From assembly GCA_019722365.1 (NCBI GenBank), contig JADFUC010001995.1:372001-436000 (forward strand): a stretch of 64,000 bases of DNA, given 5' to 3'. The DNA comes from Lithospermum erythrorhizon (lineage: Eukaryota; Streptophyta; Magnoliopsida; Boraginales; Boraginaceae). Below, piece after piece: positions 34,429 to 48,064 of this stretch. Under the pieces are notes generated by a model, which made no database searches, was not told the DNA's origin, and saw only the letters and a program-made list of their open reading frames with translations. The number at the start of each line of letters is the position of its first letter. Within the stretch, counting starts at the first letter, position 1. The position numbers and the translations under genes were made by a program.

Positions 34429-37400
34429 GACTTATTCCAATTCAGTGACTACACAGCACACGCACTATTTTTGGGCTATTTTTGCATCATATTTTACGCC
34501 TCATGCATACAACATCTTCAATCAACTTTATATTAGGTTATTTCTTCGGTTAAGTCTATAAACTTTTGGGTACTTAATATAATTTTCGTTCAACTATTTT
34601 TCCACCTATCTGTGTCTCTACGTCATTTACGACACATGATTTAAATCTTCTGATCTGTGGATCTATTGAATATATACTCACAATCTTGTATTTCAAAAGT
34701 TTTGCCTCAATTTCTTTTCAATTAGAACAACACCGAATCTTCTCAGCTTAATCACTTAATTTTTAATTTTATCTTTACTCGTGAATCGCATTACCAATCC
34801 ACAACATTCTACTCCATGGTACTTCAATATTATGTACATACTAATATTTTTTCCACCAACAATAGATATCATTACAAACGACAAAACGACAAAAACAAAA
34901 GCTTCTCGCAGAAACAAACCCAACTAAGATAATCGGAAGAAGGCCTGCAATTAAATTCGGATTGAATTGAAGTCAAGCTATTTTCTCCAAGCCACAATTC
35001 CAATGAACAATTAAATGTGCCGCATTGTTTGACCTTCTCGCGTGGACATATATCAAACGTCAGATCCAATAATATTCTCGACACATACCGAACGCCCTCT
35101 ACAATAACATCAAGCTTATATGTTCCAACTCTTGTCCCAACGGAATATGTTATATGCTAATATTTCACTGATGAAGATTCCGAACCATATAATATAGTTG
35201 ATATATTGCCAGTGAAATTAATCTCAATTAACTTAGATTAATATTTCACTGAGTAACATTCCGAAGTTTATGTGTCCCAACTCTTGTCCAAATTCTCAAC
35301 ACAAAAATATATGGAAAATTTTGGGTATTGAGTCCGAATCCAGTTCTATAAGTAACTGGCCCAAGAGTAAGAAATGCAGACTAGATCCATACTTGGATCA
35401 GTTTGATGAATGTAAAGTTTGTCTTTAAATGGACTTATACAAAAAAGATGATGAGCCTGTCTGGCTGTCTGATAAAAACACTAGTAAATGGACAACGAAA
35501 GGAATTTGGCCCGTTTGATATATCTAACATATTGTTAACGGTTAATACTCGGTATTTTTTTGACCGGTTTTAAAATTATTAAATGTCGGTGTGTTTAAAC
35601 AAATTTAAACTTAATAACTACATATATTTTAAAAATGAAGAAAGAGAGTAACTACTATCACGAGTTGACAATAAACATTCAACAAAAGTGACCTAACAAA
35701 TATCTTTACAGAAGAGCTACACATGTAATTAATTTCCAGCCTCCCTTACTAATTATCCTGTTGTTGCTAAACAGGTCAAACTCCACTTAATGATGGGGGT
35801 TGCCGCCTTGTAAGTGGTAAACGTGCGTAACCAGGTGTTATTAAAATATATATACACTACTTTTAATTTATCAAATAAAAATAATATGCTATTTTAAGAT
35901 TGAAGTATATTCCCCAAACTAGACCGTTCAACAAATATGGACGTCGGCGCCTTTTCACTTTCTTGACTGCAATCACATGCTTGATTTCGTGTTTTAGTCA
36001 TCACCCCAATTTATTTAACGCAGTACGGACACAACGAGCTTGATTAACCATTCGATAATTTCATCATTAAAAACAAATGACCAATTATTGATATAATATT
36101 GTTAGGCGTAATCAGTATCTATCTACAAAATATTTAAATACACAAACTACAAGTGAATGAACATGAATGTTCAACGAAACTTCATGTTATTGACTAAAAA
36201 TAAAGTTAATAGGTATACTTGATAAAACATTTAAGGTTATACTTTTAATTAAAATGTGTAAACCCAAGATAATGGAGGGAAAGGAAAAGAAATTTGATGG
36301 AGAGAGGAAAATTGATATGATGATGAGGTCCTTACAAAAGGGGGCATCCCAACCCAATGGCAAAATATTTAGGGTTCACATCATTCCTCATAAAATGTGA
36401 AAATGGGGCTATTTCTCAGTTTTTAAGACTAAAGCCATTTATAAGTAAAAAATTCCGCTATTATACTATTATAAATAAAGTGGGTATATGATGGACAATA
36501 TCATCTCTTTAGATGAAATGTTAGTTGTACACATTATATATGGATTTCAGAAGCCATTACATAAATACATTTTTTAAGTGAATGTACAAGTAAATACATG
36601 GGAGCTTTATAACAAAGTTACTTGGGATTAGTCAAGACAAACTTGAGTTTATGATTAGAGGGAAGTTTTTTCTCACTAGCTTTGATGCCTTCATGCTGCT
36701 TGTTTTCTTCCTCGGCTTACGATTCAGATCATTGAATCAATTAACGTAATCGCTTGATACATGTATTTAAAAAAAGTTACTTGGGACTAAACTTTTACTA
36801 GACCAAATTTATTTCGGCTATTTGGGGTCATCATTTCATTAGTAATATGTATTCAACCTTTCAAATAAGCACTCGAGATTTGACACCGAACTTCGCTGAA
36901 AACGTGATACCGAATTCAATTATATCAAATATAAGGCGAAAATAGATATTTTAAGAGAGCCATTACACTTTTACGTCATTTTTAAATAAATGCCACTTTA
37001 ATTGGGGGTATATGGTTGAAGATGATATTTTATTTAATTTTAATTAATTAAAATTACTCAATGTATTAAATATTGACCTAATTAAGTACTTGTTATTTAA
37101 AAATAACTCATAAAAGTGTAATATATTTAAATGCTCATTTTGTCCTAAATGTTTACTCACAAGAGTAAGGAGTTCAGCTAAAAGATATTTTTTCAAAAAG
37201 TTCAAAAAATTCCTTCTTCTGTGTATTTATTTGAAAGGCTAAATACTTTTAAGCATCTAATATTTAAAATCTATTTGAAAGAATTTTCAGTGTAAGAATT
37301 TAAATTTAGTCCTTTCTGGCAATTCTGAACAACGAATTGGAGTACTTCCTAACAAATCGCACTTAAGTAATTAATTAATAGACACCATCATAAGCACGTC

Positions 37401-37591
37401 ACTATAATCGCCTAAAATAAAGTCATTCAGCTTTGTTATTAGGACTTGCACTACATATACAAGCTACTCTAACGCAAGCAGATTTACATACAGCTCCAAC
37501 TCAAATCATTTTGGAGTTGATTTCTCATAGTTCTATCATATCATAATATTTTATTTGAAGGCATTATAATAAAATAAGCATCTCATATTTG
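34429..37591. other. Intergenic spacer
   Basis: No gene seen. An imperfect direct duplication of ~150-bp period is present at 35114-35290: TTATATGTTCCAACTCTTGTC recurs as TTATGTGTCCCAACTCTTGTC, and TAATATTTCACTGA also recurs. The rest is AT-rich. The promoter of the DUF599 gene must lie at the right end, but no clear TATA box was found. Confidence 0.55.
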
Positions 37592-38620
37592 ATGGAGAAG
37601 CAGATTCTTGATTGTGTTTTGGTTCCTTTAGGCCTCGTGGTGATGATTTTTTATCACATTTGGCTTCTCCATCAAATCTGTAACGACCCCACCAGAACAG
37701 TCGTCGGAATCAATGCCATCAACCGCCGTCTCTGGGTCCGGGCTATGATGGAGGTAAATTCAATTGTCATTATTATTTAATTTCTTCAAAAGTACTCTAA
37801 TGAAGGGTTGTTGAAGGGAGTGGTCTTTAACCCTAAAAAGAAGTTCAATTGTTTAATTTTTTATATCTATTTGAACCCTTCTAATAAATATTGGTTGAGA
37901 TCAATTATATTAGTAGTCTTTAATGTACATGTATTTTAGTTTTATAGTATGTTTTTTAAATTCTGTTAACTGATTTTTTCTATTGTAAATACTAATTTTG
38001 TCTTGGAAATATCATAGGATACGTCGAAAAATGGTGTTTTGGCAGTACAAACATTGAGAAACAACATAATGGCATCGACCCTTTTGGCTTCAACAGCAAT
38101 AATGCTAAGTTCCCTAATTGCTGTTTTAATGACAAATGGGGGAAGTTCATATCAATCTTCATCAACACCTTTCATTTATGGAGATAAAAGTGATCTTGGG
38201 TTCACAATAAAATTCTTCTCAATTTTGGTATGTTTCTTGGTTGCATTCTTACTGAATGTTCAATCAATTAGATACTATAGCCATGCAAGCATCCTCATCA
38301 ACGTTCCGCCGCCACATAAACGGAAAATGGAAGGGTTGTTGAATATTGGAGCTACGGCTGAATATGTAGGGAGGACAGTGAATAGAGGGAGTTATTTTTG
38401 GTCTTTAGGGTTGAGAGCATTTTACTTTTCATTTCCTTTGTTCTTGTGGATTTTTGGTCCCATTCCTATGTTTTTATGTTGTGTTGTTTTGGTTGTTATG
38501 TTGTATTACCTTGATTTCACCTTTGACTTCTGTGCCGTCGCTGATGGCGGCGGAAGTGGTGGTTGTGAGCAAGACGACGGAGATTGCCGGCGGCAAGTGG
38601 TGGATTTGGAGAGTAATTAG
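37592..38620 (+). CDS. DUF599 family membrane protein
   Basis: Two exons, 37592-37753 and 38018-38620, join in frame for 254 aa. The N-terminal helix (LDCVLVPLGLVVMIFYHIWLL) is followed by a conserved loop ending NAINRRLWVRAMME. Helices follow at residues ~70-95 (LLASTAIMLSSLIAVLM), ~118-140 (FFSILVCFLVAFLLNVQSIRYYSH) and ~190-230 (SLGLRAFYFSFPLFLW... VVLVVMLYYL). This order, with the NRGSYFWSLGLRAFY motif, is typical of plant DUF599 proteins of ~240 aa. Function is unknown. The C-terminal 30 residues are Gly/Asp-rich and look disordered. It is probably a plasma-membrane or endomembrane protein. Confidence 0.88.
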
Positions 38621-41449
38621 TTTGGACACGTTACATGACATTTTGATGGCAATTTGTGATGTTCAATATGAAGTTGAATAGAAACAAATTTTAGTGCAAA
38701 GTGATTTGGCCATATTTAGTTCGCAGTGCATTAGTGATATAGAAAGCTTTAATGGCTCTTTTGGTTCCCAAATTGTGAATTATGAGAGTACCAATATGAA
38801 AGACTTTTTTGGTTACCTAATTATGATTTCTTAGAGTTCCAATATGAATTTGAAGAGGCAAAGCTGCCATTTTACATTATAATGAGGGCTATACCATTAA
38901 TGTTACACGAAATACTATCTTTAGAGCGAATAAGCGATTATATTAACTTTTTGTATTTTTAGATTTTTAAGTTTGTATTACGCATTTTAGTAAAATAGAA
39001 AGTGGAAAGTTAAGAGAAAATATAAAGATAATCTACAAGAATAAAAAACATTACAAACAAAACAACGATAAAGTACGATGACAATATATAAAACTAAAAT
39101 AGAAAGTGGAAAGAAGAGACTCTCACCGATTTTAACGAAGCTTCGCTCTCTCTCTATGCTCGACCGTCGGGCTTTCAACCTGATTTGGGAACGACACACT
39201 ATGAAAAAGGAGCTAACTCCCGAAGTTCGCATAAGCAAGCAACTCAAATCAAATGAACAACTTCAAGCTATATACTGCGGCTAGGAAACCCAAATTCCCG
39301 CTTATAGATTTCTCTACTCTTTTATCTCCCCCGATTAAGAACCCAAGCAATTCACCAGTATTTCTAAATTAATTAATATGATTATGAATGAACAAAACAA
39401 TATTATGAAATCTCTAGGCTATTGAGGTTTATATGAGATTAAGAATGCTTTATTTTGCTATTGAAAAGTATGAAAGTAAGCCCCAAAATTGTGCAAAAAC
39501 CGTCTAAAAAAAGTGGTTACGAGGCGTTTTTTATAGGTTTTGAAAAACGACAAAAACCCTGATTCGACTTAGGTCGAGAAGTGCAAGTCCCACACGTCCC
39601 GACCAAGTTATTATTCATCGACTTAATTAAGCTAATTGATTAAACTCTTAAAAGTTTAACCAATCGATGTTCATCAACATATATATTCGACAATAGTATT
39701 AATATTGAGAAATACATTTCTCAATATACAAGTCTCGTTTTAATTTCTTCATGAAATATAATTTTGAAATATCAATTGTGAGCATAAGTGTGGACCCTTC
39801 AGCTAAGATAATAGTAGCTGTATGTCAATAATACTAATTGACCAATTACTATTATTATAATGATTAATTTGAAAAGATCAGCAATCGCTCATAACCCCCT
39901 TAAATTGGTCAATGAGAACCCACACTAGTAATATATACCATTTTCAAGTGTGAACACTAAGTTCCAAGTAGAATCACATTTAACCAACCCGTAAAATGAA
40001 TCGATACACAATCAAGCCGCGAATCGGGTATAATAAAAAGGAATCAATTATCATTGATTTCCAACACTAATGCTATTTATTCCTCGAGCAAATATATAAA
40101 CCGTTGTAGATCGGAATGATCCAAAGCATCTATGATACCTAAAATTTTTTGTCCAGCCCACAAGTATTCTCTAATGAATCCTGCTTACTCAGCGAGTATT
40201 GTAAACATGGACATTTCCATTTTGTTAATCATCGGTACGTCCAACATCTATTTATCCGTTGATAAATTTACTATCTTGAAATAAACATGTTAATATCCAA
40301 GTCTGTATTTGGTATATTCAACGTGTCTCCGGATTTCACAATCATCATTATTGTTGTTCATGGTCAGATCCTTAAAATCATCACATTTTTGTAAGTAGTA
40401 ACATCAAGTTCAAAGTTCATCTTATTGTATGTCAATCAAGTTGAACCTCGATTATCATGGAGCAATTTCATGTCATATTTTTAAGTGATTATCTAGATGT
40501 TGATTAATTGAGCTGTATATTCTCAAGCCATTGTGCGAGCTAAACTCGATGTGTATATGTATCGTTAGTTTCGTTGTGAATCTAATTCATCCAATATTCG
40601 TGTATATCTTTAACAACTTTAAAGATTATTAAATGTTCAAACAAAATAACTTTCAATCACTTAAACTATTTAAATGATGTTTCTGTATTTCTAAAATACA
40701 GTTAGTAAATATATATATTTATATTTTACTAATTTATTGTACTATCAATATAAGAGAGTGTGTTTATTTGTTAGTTTATCATAAATTTTTGTTTGTGATC
40801 TTAATCAAATATTTTGCTCGATTTTAACATTTAATTTTAAGCCAATGAAAGATTGCAAGATTATGAATTTTAAATGTCATTCACATTTTAACCATATTAT
40901 TTAAAAATATGATTCTAAAAGATTCCGTTTTTACGATCTTTGGTAATGTGATTATATTTTTACAATTCATATGATATTGGGAGATGATGTTTCAAGTTAC
41001 TTTACTTGAAATCTTATGAGCATATATATTATGATAATTCATGTTGGTCTAACTAACATAATGGAGATATTATTATCGTTTGTGACTTTTATGTAAAGAT
41101 TAATAGACAACGAGCCAAATTAATCTCAATGCATAAAAGAAAACATCCATGTTCAAAACATAAACGAAAAGACATTACCGACAAGCAAGGTGAAAACTAA
41201 CTAGACAATACGTAATGAAACAAAGAGTCTAAAACAAAACGATAGCTAGTCCTCTCGGTGTCGTGCCTCATGATGCTCCGTGTGGTTCCACTATATTCAG
41301 CCAGCTTTCTACTACGACCGCATTAATTCAAGAAAAGTGTCAGTATAACGATTAATGTCAAACACATTATCGTATCAGAAATGAAGTATCTCAAGTCATA
41401 ATATGACTATACCTCTCAAGACGGATCCGTGATAGTATCACGTCCCAAT
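38621..41449. other. Gene-free region, probable left part of an LTR relic
   Basis: AT-rich sequence with no recognised coding exon. The part from ~39.5 to 41.2 kb has the texture of decayed LTR or pol-less retrotransposon DNA next to the gag relic, but no LTR ends were identified. Confidence 0.35.
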
Positions 41450-42170
41450 CCAGGTGGGAAAGTCCTCTTGGCTTGCTTCCTTCGACGACCGAAGTAGTTG
41501 AAGTAGCCATTCCTTTGTCTCTTCTTCCCTTTGCCTTTCTTGGGTCGTGATTTTGTTCCCAAACTCAGGTCGAAGTCACGGCGGGCATCTACTCATCCAA
41601 GCATATCATCTCTGCTCTCTAACCCTCGCGCGCCCGGCAAGGGCAAAATCTCATTACATGCCTCTCAGATTGGCCAGTATATGATACCTCTACATATCGT
41701 AGACAAAGCATAGACGGACTCACCGGATTCCGTGATCCGAATCCGTGAGAAGTCATCGGGATATATACCCTGAATGATATCCTTCGCCATTATTCCTGGT
41801 ATTGAAATTTCCGAGTACCGGAGTAACTCGATCAACTTCACTACGTCGGACATGTGGGAGTTATGAACATTCAGGTTAATGAGTCTACAAAACACTTCGA
41901 AACGGCCTCGATTAACCGCGGTCAAGCTTCAACTGCTCGATCATGTCCTTGGGTTCAGAAAACTCAAATCTCTCCTTGAGATTGTCGTCCAAACACACTT
42001 CGTGATCACGCATTTGACGCCATTCGTGATCTTTCAAATACTTCGTGTATTCCCGCTCTTTCGCATGTAGCGGGATACCCGGCCCTCGAATCTTCCTTTG
42101 AGCCCTCTATTTCGAGAACCATTTTCGCCTAAGTGCTCCCATTCTATGAAGTTGGTGCCGTCATAGGGGT
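41450..42170 (-). pseudogene. Ty1-copia-type gag relic
   Basis: Read on the minus strand in shifting frames, the order matches plant copia gag. It begins GTNFIEWE and MVLEIEG, then REYTKYLKDHE, then PKDMIEQLKL and RFEVFCRLINLNVHNSHMSD with VVKLIELLRY. It continues with AKDIIQGIYPDDFSRIRIT and ends in a Lys/Arg-rich linker (KKGKGKKRQRNGYF). Several frameshifts and stops break it. No intact pol follows to the left. It is a dead fragment of an LTR retrotransposon. Confidence 0.65.
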
Positions 42171-45024
42171 TCTCTTACATACGGATAAAAGGTGTACTGG
42201 TCACGGGCGTTGGAGACTTCCATAATAACTACAGTAGAAAGTTCATAAAGAACGACTTAATCTATGTGTCATAAATATATTCTATAATTTGATAATAGAA
42301 TTATTATACTAGTGTTTACAATCCCACTAAACAGACAAAGTATTCCAAGAACTTACACAACCTAAAGCGAACGGTGGCACGCATAACATTTCGTTTTAAA
42401 TCACATGTGCTGTGTCGCATTATCATGCTATTACCATCATCATAATCTGGGATTACTAAAAATTCAACTTAGATTGTAATACCGACACCCTTTATGTCAA
42501 CGCACACGCCGTATATTGAAAATCGCCGTAAAGCTATACTCAAAGCACCGAACGTAAATTTAATGAAAAAATATGCTTTTTGCCCTAGAACGAAAAGCTT
42601 AGATTCTCCTTAATCTAATGGCATCCCAAATATGATACATCTACCATACTAAGAATGCGTTATCAATGTCGATCCTATTCCGACTTTACATTTGGCATGA
42701 CATTAACTGCTTATTTATTAGGTGAGATTTATTATATTTTATTAATTCTTATGACCATGTCAGGTGTATCGATCAAACAAGCTAAAAGAATACACCCATG
42801 AGTCTTAAGTAAAATATATAATACTTCATTGAAGTCAGATATAATTATTAGTGAAAAAATATTTCGACTTTTTAGTTCCTTAAATCATTAACTGCCGACC
42901 TATCCCTTAAGGTGGGATTAATATTTTAAATTAATGGTAACTTTATTATTACAATTAATTAATTTAAGTTTTATTGTATTTCTATTAAATACTAGATTAA
43001 ACCTCCTTAACTAAATATTATTTATAGGCCATATTATCTATATAATATAATAATATATCACAAAGTTCATGACATCCATCATATATAAATCATATTATAC
43101 TATGCTTGATAGAATATCAATGTTATAATCAAAACATACATAGCATGGATGAATCAATGAAATAGGCACATACCTTACATGTAAAGAATAATCATAAACT
43201 AAAATAAACTATTTAATTGGTTCAACTGTAAGGTCACTAGTAATCTAATCCTAGTGTTCATTTAATATCTAATATTAATTTATCTAGCATTTTTCAAAAG
43301 ACTAATCTTTTACTTACAATGATTAATTCTTAAATTATGTCATAAATCGAAACTCTACTTATCTAATAATTTAGGTCTCGATCCTAATTAAATCTAATTG
43401 ATGTCATTATTAAATCTTAATCAAAATTAGAATTTAATTTACCTAAGTTTAATAGCCTTAATTGATTCTTAAAATGCTTAATATTTAGTATAATCTAATT
43501 AGAACCACTTTTAATGTGATTAAAATAATTGATTAAATTACCTCGTGAGAGAAATTAAATTAAATCAATTCAATTGATGCCCCGATAAATCAATTTAGCT
43601 AAAAATCCATCGAAATCAATTTGGACAAACTAATTAATCGATCCGCTTTTAATAAATCAAACGGATCGAATCAAGCCCAAATCGAATCGACCCATTGGGC
43701 GTCCAACATCATTTAAGACAAGAGACACGCGGTCGACAAGCGATTGGTCGACGTGGGACATGTGAATCGGGACATGTATGCACACGTGTCACCACGTGCC
43801 ACCGCCATGCCCCTTCCAACCGGTCGGGCCGAAGCCCAATCTTTACTCTGACACCCGAGTTAACGAGTTACCCCCCGGCCAAACGAGTCGCATTCTACCG
43901 AATTTTCCAACTTGGAGGAATGCGTCGGCCGACGCCACCGACGTACGACCTTTGTCTTTTTCCGATACGATTCGAATGTAATCGATGGGTTTTACTCGTT
44001 CAATTAATAACCGACATAAAAAATTAATTCGAAAATCCGAAAAAAATTCTTAAAAATCGGAATTATTATTTGAAGATTTTTCACATTAAAAGATTTCAAA
44101 ATTATTAACTTTTAATCATATTTAATTATTTTATCAACATAATTCAATAACAAGAATTAAAAACATCATAAAACCAAATTAAACATGCAAAACAGTCCAA
44201 AAATTTGCAAAAACATTTTTCATGCATGTTTATTAATTTTGAGCTCTTAGCCCACTGCTGTGTTCTTAATCATATTATCGCCTCTAAACTTAATGGATAC
44301 GAATCCGAGAACGCCACGGATTGTACAAAAACAATAAACAAATTAGTTTCAATACCTTTTAGTCGACAAATCAATGAGAAGTTGGCAATGAATTTCGAAT
44401 TACTCACAATACCCAAAATAGAGTATTCTAAGATTGTACATACCGAGCAATCGTCGAACCACTTCCGCATCGCCTAATACTACAACGACAAAGTATAAAC
44501 TACGTAGTTGGTAAGACACGAAGAAAAACTTTTTTTTCTTCCTTGGGATTTTGGCTGGCGCGGAGGTTTATGGAGAGAGTTTTTGATTTCATGAAAATCA
44601 AAATATGAGCATTAGCATTAGTTGTTATTGTGTTTCATCATACCACTTAAATAGTCAAAACACTTTAGAGTTTTAAGGTAACAAATCCTAATCAAACTCC
44701 AACTCCTTCCCATATCCCAAACCGATTCATACTGGTTATAATTTTGAGCTCGAGTCCCCGAGACTCGATTTTCTGTCCCAAATGTTTCCTTCAATTCTAT
44801 ACCTTTATACTGAAGTTTATAGCATTTTATTAAGAAGTTCGGTTTATCGATGCTAGACCTTCTGTGACGACCGAGCAAGAAGAATATATTAAATATTATT
44901 AACCGAATATTATATTTTAATATATAGATTAATAGCGGATTCCTAGTAAGCCATCGTAGAATCTTAATGTCAATATTGGAGCTTCCAAATAATTTCGTTG
45001 TCTAAACAATTAATATATATTGAA

Positions 45025-45062
<38 letters not shown>

Positions 45063-46869
45063 ATTTGAATGATTAAATTTGGGCTGTATAACAATTTAAA
45101 TTGTTCAACGGACATTTTATGAGCTATAATTTCATATTTACACTCCTACTGGCTTCTGATTTATTTATGATATTTCTGCATTTCACTCCATCCCTTCTAT
45201 ACTGATTTTAAATGGGTTTGTTTTTTATTGTAAGAACCATTTTCACGTCAAGTTATGGTAAAAAATGTATCACTCACCCCGCACCCAGCTCTTAAGAAGG
45301 GACAAGTTAATACTTTATATCCAACCTATGGCCTCTCTAAGGCCACCAAATCACCCCTACTTAAAGCTGAGTGTAAGACTTCTGAGTGTCAAAGTGAGCA
45401 CAAGTCCCGACCTGCCGTGGCGTTAGCTTTATTTGAGGCGGTTTCAGGCCTTTCAATTTCAATTTTTTCTTATTCTGCTTAAGCTTTTAATCTACGATCT
45501 TTATAATCTATATATATTAACGTTATAGCTCTTTTATTGCCCTCTGCATAAACACCATTTCAAATGTAAAGATCAAAATAAGTTAAAAAATTATAAGTAT
45601 TCAAAAAATTCATACGAAAAGCTTTCTTTGTGATTCTGCCTTTACAGAGAGATAATAATATCGGTATCTTCTCCTATATGTGGACCAATTTCATTTCTCA
45701 GTGATTGCTTTTGCAGTAAACAGATAAACATTGTAGAAAGAGTGCATGACTAGCCAAACTGCTAACATCTTCTAGGTTCAGGACCACTTGGTTCGGACTT
45801 ATTAAACCGACTTGACATGTTTCAGAATTTTCGTAATGACCAATAGATTGTGGAAAATATTAGTTGACAACCATAGAAGAATACAAATTTTAGTTCTCAT
45901 AACATGTGCATTAGACTTCCTATATGATTTGAAATTGTTCTTATTTATGTTAATGTTCAAATAATAGCAAGATAGTTTTTAATAACTACTCCACCACCGA
46001 TTTAATATATATTAATATAATGGAGTGAGCATAATAAGTAATTCATTTCGTCTACTTATAATTTCAGGGGTTCAAATCCTCTCCTATTATCTAGTTATGT
46101 TGGTAGATATCTTGACTTTTCAAATCTGGCCCAATGGCGATTCATACTAAAATTAATTGCGTAGATAAATAAAGCTCAAGATCTTATTAATACATCTATA
46201 GTGACAATTTACGAATGTAACACTAGTTGACCAATATCAATTATCGTTTCGGTTAGTGTAGGAAATAATTCAAAAACAGTATAGAAGCAATTAGTTAACA
46301 ATGCATTGCTATATATATCAAAGTCATTTGTTTCCAATAATACGCAACTTGGTGCTGTGTGGTTTCCTCACAAAAATTCATACTAATTAAAAAAAACTAT
46401 GCATTACATATAGAGTATGAGATTAATAAGAAAACTAACTATATAATTACACGATAAGTAACTAAAATATGCTAACTAAATCGTCTGGTCTCATCTAATA
46501 AGACTTCCTGAATAACTATTTGTTCCACAAAATTTGAACCCTTTTTAATGAAGATTTAGGTATTACCGTATTAGACAAGAAGAAACGACCTAAATGTTGC
46601 AAGCTAGTGACCACTTTATTATTTCATGCTCGGTTATAACTTATAAAAGTGATCTTGTTATTTTCTGCTCTGTCTTAAGTGATGAAGAAAGACCCAAGAA
46701 ATGGTATTTTCTAGCTGCCTTCTCTGAGCGGCAGATATTTGTGGCTTGGAAGTATATTCCAACAAGAAAATGAAACATAAAATTCAACGGTTTGACATAA
46801 ATGGGTGTCAGATCAGATGAGCATGTACGTATTGTTTTCCTAAAAGTAAGAAATCATACACTACGATCC
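42171..46869. other. Gene-free region right of the gag relic
   Basis: No gene recognised. The GC-rich block 43690-43990 is the likely leader or LTR portion of the same minus-strand retrotransposon. A (TA)n tract lies at 45027-45059. A B-box-like word GGGGTTCAAATCCTCTCC at ~46067 hints at a SINE fragment. Confidence 0.4.
45027..45059. repeat. (TA)n microsatellite
   Basis: About 16 uninterrupted TA dinucleotides in intergenic DNA. This is a simple sequence repeat that can extrude or slip. Confidence 0.95.
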
Positions 46870-47165
46870 ATCTGCATCCTCGTTTCGTGATTTCACGGCT
46901 TAATCATGGACGCTGCCTCAACCTCAAGAACGAGAGCCTTTAAACCACTTTAATACGAGATTTCATGTTTCAAGTGACTAACCTACACCCATTTAAGCAG
47001 CCCAAGCGCTACGACATTTAAGACTCTCGCTCCTTTACCGCCGAGCCTACGATCCAGAACATAAAATGACGTAAAAACGAAAGTGCAACAGAGGACTTCC
47101 CCAAGTGAGTCACCCATCCTGCAAGACTACCTCACCCAAACACGCTTAATTTCGTAGCCTGATTT
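46870..47165 (-). mobile_element. Cassandra-like TRIM LTR carrying 5S rRNA sequence
   Basis: The minus strand of 47081-47163 closely follows the 3' two-thirds of plant 5S rRNA. It shows AATTAAGCGTGTTTGGGTGAG (box A region), GGATGGGTGAC (box C) and GGGGAAGTCCTCTGTTGCA (3' end). It is followed by unrelated sequence with GGGCTGCTTAAATGGGTGTA. 5S-derived sequence embedded in a short LTR is the hallmark of Cassandra TRIM elements. Only one LTR was found, so it is probably a solo LTR. The exact ends are uncertain. Confidence 0.6.
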
Positions 47166-47250
47166 TATCCTAAGTATTATTGTTTCGCTGTATTATTTGC
47201 ACCCAAAAATTAAGGATCCGTTCAAATGATGGGGGGTTAAAAAACTCTAT

Positions 47251-47391
47251 TTCCTATTTTATGATAGATGACTAGAGGAGAATCAATTGCTATATCATTA
47301 TTTGTTTTCTTAGCTATATCATTATTTGTTTTCTTCATGAAAGAGAAATGTTCCTATTTTATGATAGATGACTAGAGGAGAATCAATTGCT
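47251..47391. repeat. Nested direct repeats, 100-bp and 24-bp periods
   Basis: A 41-bp word beginning TTCCTATTTTATGATAGATG occurs identically at 47251-47291 and 47351-47391, exactly 100 bp apart. Between them GCTATATCATTATTTGTTTTCTT is itself repeated twice with a 24-bp period. It looks like recent replication-slippage or repair-template duplication. Confidence 0.9.
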
Positions 47392-47807
47392 GGGGCAGAT
47401 TTCATTTGAAGTACTTTGTACAATGAGAACAGAATCTAAAGTAGATTGTAAACTTTATTCGATTAATAATTATGGTAAATTTTCAGTTTATTGTCGATGG
47501 TTTTTAAAGGATATTGTATGTTATTTTAGTTGCAAACTATTATGTTTTATAATGCTTATGACTTATGAGTAGCATGAGTAATTTTTTATTTATCCTGACT
47601 TTAAAATGATTGGAAATAATCCTATTTCTCTTTTGTGTTTTTTTATATGACTTATACTTGGAACCGTAAATTATATACCTATTTTGAAGACATTTATCGT
47701 ATAACAAACCAATAATTTTTCCTAAAAAACTTACACGGAAATAGATATTCCTGTATAGAAAATTAAACAAGATTAATTATGTGATAACTCATTAATTAAA
47801 ACCGTGT

Positions 47808-48064
47808 CCGAAATCCGAATCCTTAGACTACCCACAATTTGTGGTAGTCAACGTGGATTCAAATACGCCGACTCACGCAACGGCCATTGAAAGAAAGCCA
47901 CTGCTCGACGCAGACTCGCAAGTAGAAAAGATGTTCGGCCGAAAATTTGTGAGATGGGCCAACCACAAGCCACGCGGCAAACTCTTACTAGCTGCTCCAG
48001 CGCGGGTGGAGTCCACCCCCGACAGGGTGCGTACAAGAGCAAGTTTTGAAGAGTTAGAATGAGA
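47808..48064. other. GC-rich block with a palindrome, identity unknown
   Basis: A sharply bounded block of clearly higher GC content in very AT-rich DNA. It begins near a 24-bp palindrome GACTACC(C)ACAA/TTTGTGGTAGTC at 47826-47849. It is open for 73 codons on the plus strand (47841-48062) and for 60-70 codons on the minus strand. I recognise no protein in any frame. It is likely a fragment of a repeat or captured gene. Confidence 0.4.

Noticed and set aside
43695..44027. 110-codon and overlapping 67-codon open frames in a GC-rich block
   Set aside because: Overlapping frames on the same strand are expected in GC-richer repeat DNA. The block fits the non-coding leader/LTR of the neighbouring retrotransposon relic.
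45255..45482. 75-codon open frame on the plus strand
   Set aside because: No homology recognised and no gene signals; it lies in transposon-rich DNA.
46040..46100. tRNA-like B box GGTTCAAATCC
   Set aside because: No A box at proper distance and no cloverleaf or acceptor stem, so it is not a tRNA gene; at most a SINE scrap.
47841..48062. 73-codon plus-strand frame as a real gene
   Set aside because: The opposite strand is equally open and no family is recognised; better treated as an unidentified fragment.
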